Position numbers and translations under genes: made by a program
Notes under the pieces: model-generated
Seen by the model: only the letters and a program-made list of their open reading frames with translations
Told to the model about the DNA's origin: nothing
Databases searched by the model: none
Shown here: piece after piece, positions 1 to 6,665 of the stretch
Position numbering within the stretch: position 1 is the first letter of the stretch
How the letters are laid out: each line of letters starts with the position of its first letter
Assembly: GCA_050329955.1 (NCBI GenBank)
Contig: JBHJOH010000121.1
Span: forward strand, 1 to 10,873
Direction of reading: 5' to 3'
Source: JAOUGY01 sp050329955
Lineage (GTDB): Bacteria > Actinomycetota > Acidimicrobiia > Spongiisociales > ZC4RG35
DNA: 10,873 bases

Positions 1-882
1 ATGTCGGAGTTCCGAAGAATCCTGCTCGGCGGGTACGCCACCCTGGTCGAGCGACACGGCGACGAGTTGGTGGCCGCCGACGGCCGCAGCGTGGGAGCCG
101 ACGACGCCGTGCATCTGCCCCCGGTCGAGCCCACCAAGATCATCGCCGTCCACCTGAACTACCACAGCCGGGTCGACGAGTTCATGACGAAGCTGCCGCT
201 GGCGCCGACCTACTTCCAGAAGCCGGTCACCGCCTTGAACTCACACCGCGGCCACGTGGTGCGGCCCGAGCGGTGCCGGTGGCTCAACTACGAGGGCGAG
301 ATCGCCATCGTGATCGGCCGCACCTGTCGCAACGTGTCGCCTGAGGAGGCGGGTGAGCACATCGCCGGGTACACCATCGGCAACGATTACGGCCTCCACG
401 ACTTTCGCGACACCGACGCCGGCTCGATGCTGCGGGTGAAGGGCTCCGACACGCTGTGCCCGCTCGGACCCGGGCTGGTGACCGGCTGGGACTTCCGCGA
501 CAAGGCGATCCGCACCCTGGTGAACGGCACGGTGGTGCAGGACGGGACCACGGCGGAGATGGAGTGGGACATGCACTACCTGGTGGCCGACATCGCCCGC
601 ACCATCACGCTTGTTCCCGGCGATGTGCTGCTGTCGGGTACCCCGGCGGGATCACGGCCCGTTCAGCCGGGTGACGTGGTGAAGGTCGAGGTTGAGGGTT
701 TGGGTGCATTGGAGAACACCATCGTGTCTGGTGCCACTCCGATCAGGGACGATGTCGGAGCCCAACCGACCGAGAGCGAAGAGGTGATTTCGACGGCGAT
801 GGGCGGCGACTGGGAGATGCGCGGGATCCGAGCCCCTCGCGGCCCCGGAGCCAAACACTACGAGAGCGCCGTCGACGAGTAG
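1..882 (+). CDS. Fumarylacetoacetate hydrolase (FAH) family protein
   Basis: This is a 293-residue cytosolic enzyme of the FAH superfamily, whose members hydrolyse or decarboxylate/isomerise beta-diketo acids such as fumarylpyruvate or 5-carboxymethyl-2-oxo-hex-3-ene-dioate, usually at the end of aromatic or sugar-acid catabolism. The metal-binding signature is visible: E98 and E100 in LNYEGEIAIVIG, then D129 in GYTIGNDYGLHDF. The C-terminal core strand motif SGTPAGSRPVQPGDVV follows at about residues 213-228. A hydrophilic tail of about 45 residues follows the usual family end near residue 245. The ATG is the first base of the window, so the ribosome site cannot be seen and an upstream start is possible. 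A perfect hairpin lies just after the stop. Substrate cannot be told from sequence; the FAH fold assignment is firm. Confidence 0.88.
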   Translation: MSEFRRILLGGYATLVERHGDELVAADGRSVGADDAVHLPPVEPTKIIAVHLNYHSRVDEFMTKLPLAPTYFQKPVTALNSHRGHVVRPERCRWLNYEGEIAIVIGRTCRNVSPEEAGEHIAGYTIGNDYGLHDFRDTDAGSMLRVKGSDTLCPLGPGLVTGWDFRDKAIRTLVNGTVVQDGTTAEMEWDMHYLVADIARTITLVPGDVLLSGTPAGSRPVQPGDVVKVEVEGLGALENTIVSGATPIRDDVGAQPTESEEVISTAMGGDWEMRGIRAPRGPGAKHYESAVDE

Positions 883-893
883 GCGCTCGGTGT

Positions 894-934
894 TGTGTGC
901 ATGTGCGGGCGCCAAGCGCCCGCACATGCACACA
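894..934. terminator. Perfect 19-bp inverted repeat (hairpin), probable terminator
   Basis: Bases 894-912 are the exact reverse complement of 916-934, with a 3-nt loop (CAA) at 913-915. The hairpin starts 11 nt after the stop of the FAH gene and ends 48 nt before the next start. There is no T-tract on either strand, so if it terminates transcription it does so in the U-less manner often proposed for high-GC actinobacteria. The outer 14 nt of each arm alternate strictly between purine and pyrimidine. It could instead be a copy of a dispersed palindromic element. Confidence 0.6.
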
Positions 935-970
935 GAACCCCCGCTGCCTCCCGCCGAGCCGGCCAGGCGG

Positions 971-976
971 TAGCGT
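971..976 (+). promoter_or_regulatory. Putative -10 element (TAGCGT) of leaderless promoter
   Basis: TAGCGT matches the actinobacterial TANNNT -10 pattern and ends exactly 6 nt before the GTG start at 983. There is no Shine-Dalgarno in that gap, so transcription probably starts at the start codon. No clear -35 is seen. Confidence 0.42.
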
Positions 977-982
977 CGGGGC

Positions 983-2047
983 GTGACCCAACTCGACTCG
1001 CTCGCCACGCCCTCGCTGGTGCTCGACCGCCCCCGGCTCGAGCGGAACATCGGGCGGATGCGTTCCCGTATGAGCAGGTTGGGGGTGGCGTTGCGGCCGC
1101 ACATGAAGACCGCCAAGTCGCTCGACGTCGCCCGGCTCGTGTTGGACCGACCCGACCAGGGCGTCACCGTGTCGACGCTGGCCGAGGCCGAGGCGTTCGT
1201 CGGCGCCGGCATCACCGACATCCTCTACGCCGTGGGGATCGCACCCGACAAGCTCGACCGCGCCGGCGCCTGCGGCGCCCAGGTGGTGGTGGACTCGGTG
1301 GCGATGGCACAACGGGTCGTCGCCCACGGCGAGCACCGGGTGTGGATTGAAGTCGACTGCGACGGGCGCCGATCGGGTGTCGATCCCCACGGACCGGACC
1401 TCATCGAGATCGGTCCGGTTCTCGGCCCGATGCTGGCCGGCGTGATGACTCATGCCGGAGGGTCGTACACCGCCGGCTCACATGACGAGCTGATGGCGTT
1501 CGTCGCCCGGGAGCGGATGGCGGTGGTGACGGCCGCCGAGCGGCTCCGTCACGAAGGACTCGACTGCCCCGGCGTCAGCGTCGGGTCGACGCCCACCATG
1601 GCATCGGCAAACGACCTCTCCGGTGTCACCGAAGCTCGCCCCGGCGTCTACATGTTCATGGACCTCTTCCAGGCCGGTCTCGGGGTGTGCGCCCTCGACG
1701 ACATCGCCATCTCGGTGCTCGCCACCGTGATCGGACACCGCTCCGACGGCGCCATCGTCGACGCCGGCGCACTGGCCCTGTCACTCGATCGAACCACATC
1801 CTTCCAGGAGGTCGATCGCGGATTCGGTCTCGTGTGCGACCTGGACTGCGCACCCTTCGGCGAACTCGTCGTCGATCGGGTCACTCAGGAGCACGGGGTG
1901 ATCGTGGGTGGCGGACAGCTGCCATTGGGCTCCAAGGTCCGCATCCTCCCCAACCATGCCTGCATCACCGCCGCCGCCCACGACCACTACCGGGTGATCG
2001 ACGACGGCCGGGTGATCGGACGTTGGGACCGCATCACCGGTTGGTGA
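983..2047 (+). CDS. D-threonine aldolase / D-serine dehydratase-like PLP enzyme
   Basis: This is a 354-residue fold-type III PLP enzyme: an alanine-racemase-like N-terminal barrel followed by a D-serine dehydratase-like C-terminal domain. Family members cleave D-threonine and other D-3-hydroxy amino acids, or deaminate D-serine, in the cytosol. The N-terminal motif RPHMKTAKS carries the expected Schiff-base lysine, K42. Near the C-terminus LPNHAC supplies H325 and C327, which match the zinc-binding His/Cys pair known in eukaryotic-type D-serine dehydratase and D-threonine aldolase. The family commonly has KTHK where this protein has KTAK. The GTG start is chosen because a TAGCGT hexamer sits 6 nt upstream and the N-terminus (TPSLVLDRPRLERNI) aligns with the family start. 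The 3' end overlaps the convergent cupin gene by 14 bp. Aldolase versus dehydratase cannot be decided here. Confidence 0.85.
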   Translation: MTQLDSLATPSLVLDRPRLERNIGRMRSRMSRLGVALRPHMKTAKSLDVARLVLDRPDQGVTVSTLAEAEAFVGAGITDILYAVGIAPDKLDRAGACGAQVVVDSVAMAQRVVAHGEHRVWIEVDCDGRRSGVDPHGPDLIEIGPVLGPMLAGVMTHAGGSYTAGSHDELMAFVARERMAVVTAAERLRHEGLDCPGVSVGSTPTMASANDLSGVTEARPGVYMFMDLFQAGLGVCALDDIAISVLATVIGHRSDGAIVDAGALALSLDRTTSFQEVDRGFGLVCDLDCAPFGELVVDRVTQEHGVIVGGGQLPLGSKVRILPNHACITAAAHDHYRVIDDGRVIGRWDRITGW

Positions 2048-2495
2048 GGTCGATCGGCGGACCAACCACCCGGCTGGCGTGCCGGGCGTAGATCTCCGCC
2101 ATCCTCTCCGGGCTGGGGGCGTCACCGTCGGCAAGTCCGGCCACATACTCGCCCCGCTCCTGGAACAGGTCTTCGATCCCGCTCGGGACACCGATCCCGA
2201 GGGCCCGGATCGGCCCGGGACCCGGGTTGGCGAAGGCGTGGCGCTCGCCGCCGGGCATCCAGGCGCAATCCCCGGGACCTGCTTCGAAGATCTCATCCCG
2301 CAGTTGAACCAGCAACCGCCCCTCGAGCACATAGAGGACCTCATCGAAGTCGTGGATGTGCAGCGGCGGACCCCCCACCGGGAGGAGCCCTTCGTACACG
2401 CTGAGACGGCCGTCACTCGATGCCGCCTCCACCAGCATCCGGAACGGCCCCACCGACCGGACCGACTGGTGAGAGCGAAGGAAGTAGGGATCCAT
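2034..2495 (-). CDS. Small cupin-domain protein
   Basis: This is a 153-residue single-domain cupin. Motif 1 reads PPLHIHDFDEVLYVLEG, giving candidate metal ligands H46, H48 and E52. Motif 2, with PGDCAWMPGGERHAF, gives H86 as the fourth ligand. The remaining 50 residues (107-153) form a helical tail that is seen in several stand-alone cupins. Such proteins may be dioxygenases, isomerases or non-catalytic sugar/ligand binders, and the sequence does not say which. The ATG at 2495 is preceded by TAGTCT with exactly 6 nt between, so it is probably leaderless. The gene is convergent with and overlaps the tail of the D-threonine aldolase-like gene, and divergent from the MDR oxidoreductase gene. 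Confidence 0.82.
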   Translation of the reverse strand: MDPYFLRSHQSVRSVGPFRMLVEAASSDGRLSVYEGLLPVGGPPLHIHDFDEVLYVLEGRLLVQLRDEIFEAGPGDCAWMPGGERHAFANPGPGPIRALGIGVPSGIEDLFQERGEYVAGLADGDAPSPERMAEIYARHASRVVGPPIDLTNR

Positions 2496-2501
2496 TGGTT
2501 C

Positions 2502-2507
2502 AGACTA
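2502..2507 (-). promoter_or_regulatory. Putative -10 element (TAGTCT) of cupin gene
   Basis: On the minus strand TAGTCT is followed by 6 nt (GAACCA) and then the ATG at 2495, which suggests a leaderless transcript. No ribosome-binding site is visible. Confidence 0.42.
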
Positions 2508-2560
2508 CGGGCGCAAGGTGGTGTGCGGCGACGGGGCGTTCGGGAGACCACAATGATGGG

Positions 2561-3538
2561 ATGCGCGCTGCTTTGTACCGATCCCTGGGCGATGCCCACG
2601 ACGTGTTCGAGATCGCCGAGATCGAAACTCCCACCCCTGGGCCTGGTGAGGTGCGGGTCAAGGTCGTCTACTCGGCGGTAAACCCCACCGACTGGAAAGC
2701 CCGCCGCGGAAAGAGGAGCCCGGATATGCCGTTCCCGTACGTGGTGCCCAACCAGGACGGCTCGGGCGTGATCGACATGGTGGGTCCCGGCGTGGACGGA
2801 CGCCGGCTGGGCGAGAACGTCTGGGTGTGGTTTGCGGCGGCGGGCAGACAGCACGGCACCGCCGCCGAGTACGTCTGCCTTCCCGAGCATCAGGCAGTGC
2901 GACTGCCCGAGGGTGCCACGCTCGAGCTCGGGGCCTGTCTGGGCGTACCGGCCATGACCGCCCACCGCTGCCTGTTCTGGGACGGGCCGATCGAGGGCCG
3001 CACCATTCTGGTGACCGGAGGCGCCGGGGCGGTCGGTCATTACACCATCGAGCTGGCGAAGCGGGCTGGGGCGAGGGTGGTGACCACGGTCAGCTCGGAC
3101 GAGAAGGCGGCGATGGCGCGAGCGGCCGGTGCGGACACCGTGATCGACTACACCGCCGGAGACCCCGTGACCGGCATCCGGGTGGCGGCACCGGGCGGGG
3201 TGGATCGCATCATCGAACTTGCGCTGACCACCAACCTGGAGTTGGACCTGGCGGTGGCGGCGCCGGGGGCGACCATCGTCACCTACACCACCGAATCGGA
3301 GCTGCCCACGCTGCCGGTATTCCGGCTGATGGCGGCCAATCTGACGCTGCGCTTCATGCTGCTCTACGGCGTCCCCACCGAGGCGCTCATGCTCGCTGTC
3401 CACGATGTGACCGCAGCCGTGGCTGACGGCGCGCTGACCGAGCTGCCGCTGCACCGGTTTCCGCTCGAGCGGATGGCCGACGCCCATGCCGCCGTCGAGG
3501 CCAAGGCGGTGGGGAAGGTCGTAGTCGAGTTTCCCTGA
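2561..3538 (+). CDS. NADPH:quinone oxidoreductase-like MDR family enzyme (zinc-free)
   Basis: This is a 325-residue member of the medium-chain dehydrogenase/reductase superfamily, closest in layout to quinone oxidoreductase/zeta-crystallin. The N-terminal GroES-like catalytic domain contains the PGPGEVRVKVVYSAVNPTDWK motif (26-46). The Rossmann domain contains VTGGAGAVGHYTIELAKRAGA (151-171), a Gly-rich NAD(P)H-binding turn. Structural and catalytic zinc cysteine clusters are absent, which fits the quinone reductase branch. The frame stays open upstream to 2420, but the protein resembles the family only from MRAALYRS, so ATG 2561 is chosen. A weak CACAAT hexamer lies 6 nt upstream of this ATG. 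The stop lies 5 nt from the convergent stop of the metalloprotease gene. The electron acceptor (quinone or enoyl compound) is unknown. Confidence 0.88.
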   Translation: MRAALYRSLGDAHDVFEIAEIETPTPGPGEVRVKVVYSAVNPTDWKARRGKRSPDMPFPYVVPNQDGSGVIDMVGPGVDGRRLGENVWVWFAAAGRQHGTAAEYVCLPEHQAVRLPEGATLELGACLGVPAMTAHRCLFWDGPIEGRTILVTGGAGAVGHYTIELAKRAGARVVTTVSSDEKAAMARAAGADTVIDYTAGDPVTGIRVAAPGGVDRIIELALTTNLELDLAVAAPGATIVTYTTESELPTLPVFRLMAANLTLRFMLLYGVPTEALMLAVHDVTAAVADGALTELPLHRFPLERMADAHAAVEAKAVGKVVVEFP

Positions 3539-3543
3539 CGGCG

Positions 3544-5253
3544 TCAGTCGTCGATGGCTCTCCGGAGGAACGCCGCCATCTGACCGCGAGTCACCGAATC
3601 GTCGGGGCAGAACGCCGTGGTTGTGCAGCCGCGGGTGATCCCGGTGGCGGCCAGCCATTCGATGTCGGCGGCGAAGGTGGAGCCACCGGTGTCGGAGAAG
3701 TCCGGCACCGAACCCGACGCATTCAGATCGGGCAATGCCCTCCGCAGGAACGCCGCCATCTGGCCGCGGGTCACCGAATCGTTCGGACAGAAACGGGTCG
3801 TCCCGCACCCGCGGGTGACACCGGTGGCGGCCAGCCATTCGATGTCGGCGGCGAAGGTGGAACCGGCGATATCGGTGAAGTTGGGAACCGGGCCGGAATC
3901 GTCCAGACCGGGTAGCGCTCTGCGCAGGAACGCCGCCATCTGGCCGCGGGTGACCTCCTCGTCGGGACAGAAGCGGGTGTTCGCCGGTGGGTTGCAGCCC
4001 CGGGTGATCCCGGTGGCGGCCAACCATTCGATGTCGTCCTGGAAGACCGAGTCGTCGTCGTCGCTGAACGACCCCTCGGAGCCACCCAGATCGTCGCCCT
4101 GGTCGGCGCCGGGTCCGAACTCGACGTCGAAGCTGGTTCCCGACCCGGACACGGTCACCTCGACGCCACCGACGGTGCGGCTCTGCCCACTCGGGATGAT
4201 GTGGGCCGGGGTCCTGGTGTATTCGTCGATGTCAAACCAGTCGAATGGTGTGGCTGGCTCGGGAATGATCCGCCGGAAGCCCGGGATGCACTCATTGGCG
4301 GTGCACAGTTCGACCTTGTACACCTCGATGCCGGCCCAGTTCGAGGCGATCGGATCCCAGCTGGTGGGAGCGCGGGCTGCGAGCGTGTAGTACGAGTCGC
4401 CGTCCCAGATCACCGCCATCTGGTTGCCCGAGGTGGTGGCCGACAGCGTGGCACTCTCGCCGTCCGGGTCCACCACCACCACGGCGGTGGGATCGATCCA
4501 CCCGGCGGCGTACTTGTTGATGGCGGCGGTCTCGTAAGGCAGGTCGAAGGAGCCGTACTGGTTGCCATCGGTGCCGTAGTTTCCCGACATCAGGTCCATG
4601 GCGTTGTCGTACTCGTCGGGACCGTTGCCGGTGTACGAGTGCGGCCACTGGATGAGGTGGCCGATCTCGTGGGCGGCGGTCACCGAGAGGTAGACGTCCC
4701 CGACGACGGCGATGCGACTGTTACCCGGAAAGCGTTCGTATCCGGAGCAGGGGTCGAGACCGCAGAAGAAGTTGCGGGCGTATCCGCCGCCGATCGGAGC
4801 GATCACCATGGCGGCCTCGGCGTTGCCGGAGGCACTTTCCGCCGCCGTGTCCTCGCAGGTGGCGATGTCGGAGCCGGCGTTGCCCCGCACCGTGAACACC
4901 GGTCGGTACGCCCCGCCGGAGTGGTACTCGAAGTAGTCGCCGACCTCGTCGTCGAGAATCGCCTTGTACTCCGATGCCGTCTGGGAGACGCCACAGGTCC
5001 ACAGGTCGATGGCATCGTCGGAGAGGGTGTAGGCCTGGGTGAGGTTGACGCCCTGAACCAGGCCGAGGGGGTCGGTTGCCTGCACGGCCAGGTCGGCCGT
5101 GGGCGCACCCCAGTCGATGATCACGTCGGAGGCGTACTCCGCCCGGGCAAAGACCGGCTCGTCGTCGGCGCTGCCGGCCAACGGTGCCGACACGACCGTC
5201 GCCACCATCGCGATGACCGCGGCATGCCGCAGCTTGATGGACCTACCTGCCAT
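3544..5253 (-). CDS. Secreted metzincin-like metalloprotease with three C-terminal SLH-like repeats
   Basis: This is a 569-residue exported protein. ATG 5253 is preferred over in-frame upstream starts because GGGGGAG lies just before it and the protein then opens with a signal peptide (basic SIKLRH, then AAVIAMVATVVSAPLAGSA, cleavage near residue 27-29). The catalytic zinc motif HEIGHLIQWPH at about 195-205 has the HExxHxxxxxH spacing of metzincins. Downstream, DLMSG (Met222) could be the Met-turn. The usual Gly three residues after the second His is Gln here. Scattered cysteines suggest disulfides outside the cell. Residues about 403-569 hold three repeats of roughly 60 residues with core DIEWLAATGxTRGC, RFCP and VTRGQMAAFLRRAL, which resemble S-layer homology domains, each with a Cys pair. 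These probably anchor the enzyme to the cell envelope. Protease activity is inferred from the motif. Confidence 0.85.
   Translation of the reverse strand: MAGRSIKLRHAAVIAMVATVVSAPLAGSADDEPVFARAEYASDVIIDWGAPTADLAVQATDPLGLVQGVNLTQAYTLSDDAIDLWTCGVSQTASEYKAILDDEVGDYFEYHSGGAYRPVFTVRGNAGSDIATCEDTAAESASGNAEAAMVIAPIGGGYARNFFCGLDPCSGYERFPGNSRIAVVGDVYLSVTAAHEIGHLIQWPHSYTGNGPDEYDNAMDLMSGNYGTDGNQYGSFDLPYETAAINKYAAGWIDPTAVVVVDPDGESATLSATTSGNQMAVIWDGDSYYTLAARAPTSWDPIASNWAGIEVYKVELCTANECIPGFRRIIPEPATPFDWFDIDEYTRTPAHIIPSGQSRTVGGVEVTVSGSGTSFDVEFGPGADQGDDLGGSEGSFSDDDDSVFQDDIEWLAATGITRGCNPPANTRFCPDEEVTRGQMAAFLRRALPGLDDSGPVPNFTDIAGSTFAADIEWLAATGVTRGCGTTRFCPNDSVTRGQMAAFLRRALPDLNASGSVPDFSDTGGSTFAADIEWLAATGITRGCTTTAFCPDDSVTRGQMAAFLRRAIDD
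3547..4080 (-). repeat. Three tandem SLH-like coding repeats, 180-bp period
   Basis: Near-identical blocks starting AGGAACGCCGCCATCTG occur at 3566, 3746 and 3926 on the plus strand, exactly 180 bp apart. The blocks starting GGTGGCGGCCA sit at 3643 and 3823. The third copy lies at about 4012, shifted by 9 bp because that repeat carries three extra residues between its cysteines. High nucleotide identity suggests recent duplication or gene conversion. Confidence 0.85.
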
Positions 5254-5323
5254 GGTCTCCCCCATGATCGTCGGGAGGTCCGGCTCCCTCCAGGACCTCG
5301 GCCGCTCCCTACGGCCGCACGTC

Positions 5324-5329
5324 AAGCTA
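5324..5329 (-). promoter_or_regulatory. Putative -10 element (TAGCTT) of metalloprotease gene
   Basis: TAGCTT on the minus strand lies in the 87-nt gap between the permease stop and the protease ATG. It would give a leader of roughly 64 nt that carries a 7-bp hairpin (arms 5275-5281 and 5293-5299) and the GGGGGAG ribosome site. No convincing -35 was found. Confidence 0.25.
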
Positions 5330-5340
5330 CCACCGTGATC

Positions 5341-6075
5341 TCAGTACAGGCCCAACAATCGTCCGGAAAATGCGAGCACCGCGATGATCATGATCGGGCG
5401 GATCACCTTCTCGCCGCCCTTGACCGACACCGCCGCGCCCAGGGTCCCGCCCAGCGCAAACCCGACACCGAGGATGACCGCCGGAATCAGCTCGAAGTAT
5501 CCCTGGGCCATGAACACCGGGAGAGCCACGAGTGAGACGGCGAGGTTGACGAGCACCTTCACCGAGTTGGCGGTGACGAGGTCGAGGCCGCTTCGGGCAA
5601 GTGCCACGATCAGCAGCAGCCCGATCCCGGCCTGGAACGCCCCGCCGTACACGCCGATCAGCAGGAACACCAGCAGGTTCAGCCAGCGGGGCCACACCTT
5701 TCCGTCGGCCTTGGGCTTGGGCTTGCGGATCGACAGTATGAGGATCGGAACCATGATGAAGCCAAAGGCCCGCTCGAACTGCTCGGTACTGAGTTGGCTG
5801 ATGAGCAGCGAGCCGACCAGGGAGCCGAGGATGACCGGCGCCAGGACCGACCCCACCTTGCGGAAGTCGTGCACCCCCCGCCGCCAGAATTCGTAGGCGG
5901 CAGTGGCCGACGACGTGATGACGCCGAGGCGATTGCTGCCGTTGGCGGCGTTGCCCTCCACTCCGGTGAACACCAGAAGGGGGACGGTGAGCAGCGATGC
6001 CCCGCCGGCGATGGCATTGATGGCACCGGCCAGCAGACCCCCCAACCCCAACACGACCATCTGCCAGACTTCCAC
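5341..6075 (-). CDS. TauE/SafE family (COG0730) membrane permease
   Basis: This is a very hydrophobic protein of about 244 residues, the usual size for TauE/SafE permeases, which are proposed exporters of sulfite, sulfonates or other organic anions across the cytoplasmic membrane. The internal duplication typical of the family is visible: LLAGAINAIAGGASLLTVPLL with NAANGSNRLGV near the N-terminus, and IGVYGGAFQAGIGLLLIVALA with TANSVKVLVN in the second half, separated by a basic cytosolic loop (KPKPKADGK). GTG 6075 is chosen because GAGAGG lies 6 nt upstream and a TACCAT -10-like hexamer precedes that leader. The frame stays open to GTG 6123, which would add 16 polar residues but leave only 40 bp for two divergent promoters. 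The substrate cannot be assigned. It lies upstream of the protease gene on the same strand. Confidence 0.85.
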   Translation of the reverse strand: MEVWQMVVLGLGGLLAGAINAIAGGASLLTVPLLVFTGVEGNAANGSNRLGVITSSATAAYEFWRRGVHDFRKVGSVLAPVILGSLVGSLLISQLSTEQFERAFGFIMVPILILSIRKPKPKADGKVWPRWLNLLVFLLIGVYGGAFQAGIGLLLIVALARSGLDLVTANSVKVLVNLAVSLVALPVFMAQGYFELIPAVILGVGFALGGTLGAAVSVKGGEKVIRPIMIIAVLAFSGRLLGLY

Positions 6076-6108
6076 CGGGCGCCTCTCAGCAATCGATTCC
6101 GGCGAGGC

Positions 6109-6114
6109 ATGGTA
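6109..6114 (-). promoter_or_regulatory. Putative -10 element (TACCAT) of permease gene
   Basis: TACCAT on the minus strand, with transcription starting about 7 nt later, would give a short leader of about 27 nt that includes the GAGAGG ribosome site before GTG 6075. This helps choose that start over GTG 6123. Confidence 0.3.
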
Positions 6115-6163
6115 CGCCACCACAGCTCCGCCTCGGCCGGTTGTGTCTCAGGAGTTTCGTAGG

Positions 6164-6661
6164 ATGGCGGACATGATCGACCCGCATCCGGAGACCCCGG
6201 TCGACATCGTCCGCAGCGCCCGCCGCACCAAGACGGTGCAGGCGGCGATGGTCGACGGTCGCTTGCGGTTGATGGTCCCCGAGCGCATGTCCGATGCCGA
6301 AGCGCATCGCTGGGCCGAGCAGATGAAGGAGCGGATCGCACGCAAGCGCACCTCGTCCGCCATCGATCTGATCGAACGGGCCATCCGCCTCTCCCGACGC
6401 CACCGCCTTCCCACCCCCGACTCGATCGAGTGGTCGGATCGACAGCTGCAGCGGTGGGGGTCGTGCACTCCGGCCACCCGGGCGATCCGGATCTCGAACC
6501 GGGTGGCGGACATGCCTCCCTGGGTGCTCGACTACGTGATCGTCCACGAGCTCGCCCATCTGGCCGAGCCCGGACACGGCCCGGCGTTCCATCGCCTGGT
6601 CGACCGTTACGAGTTGGCCGAACGCGCCCGCGGCTACCTCATGGCCAAGGCGGAGTCGTAA
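6164..6661 (+). CDS. YgjP/DUF45 family metallopeptidase (M48-like)
   Basis: This is a 165-residue protein with the YgjP-like metallopeptidase domain. The zinc motif is VIVHELAHLAEPGHGPAFH, giving H128, E129, H132 and a probable third ligand H138. It is preceded by the family motif RWGSC (97-101) and the RISNRVADMPPWVLDY segment. Family members are small cytosolic gluzincin-like proteases, also compared with SprT/WSS1 enzymes that act on DNA-protein crosslinks; the substrate of this clade is unknown. It is shorter than the roughly 230-residue Escherichia coli YgjP because the N-terminal half is compact. ATG 6164 has AGGAG 9 nt upstream. ATG 6173 is the rival: TAGGAT (6160-6165) sits 7 nt before it, which fits a leaderless start. 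Its stop is 4 nt from the stop of the convergent ERCC4 nuclease gene. Confidence 0.86.
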   Translation: MADMIDPHPETPVDIVRSARRTKTVQAAMVDGRLRLMVPERMSDAEAHRWAEQMKERIARKRTSSAIDLIERAIRLSRRHRLPTPDSIEWSDRQLQRWGSCTPATRAIRISNRVADMPPWVLDYVIVHELAHLAEPGHGPAFHRLVDRYELAERARGYLMAKAES

Positions 6662-6665
6662 CCGG

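Noticed and set aside
2420..2560. N-terminal extension of the MDR oxidoreductase
   Set aside because: The added residues are Pro/Gly-rich, overlap the cupin coding region and promoter, and do not resemble the family. ATG 2561 matches the normal start.
2561..3538. Possible AcuI-type acryloyl-CoA reductase linked to DMSP metabolism
   Set aside because: The sequence looks like the quinone oxidoreductase branch, not the YhdH/AcuI branch, and it lies more than 4 kb from the DmdA-like gene, so the link would be wishful.
1781..4027. A very long open frame on the minus strand (about 748 codons) spanning three genes
   Set aside because: It runs antisense through the D-threonine aldolase-like gene, out of frame through the cupin gene, antisense through the MDR gene and out of frame through the SLH repeats. 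Its product is Arg/His/Pro-rich with no recognisable motif, typical of a shadow frame in high-GC DNA.
4201..5535. A 444-codon open frame on the plus strand opposite the metalloprotease gene
   Set aside because: It is antisense to a gene with a signal peptide, zinc motif and repeats. The product is low-complexity Gly/Val/Arg-rich without domain features.
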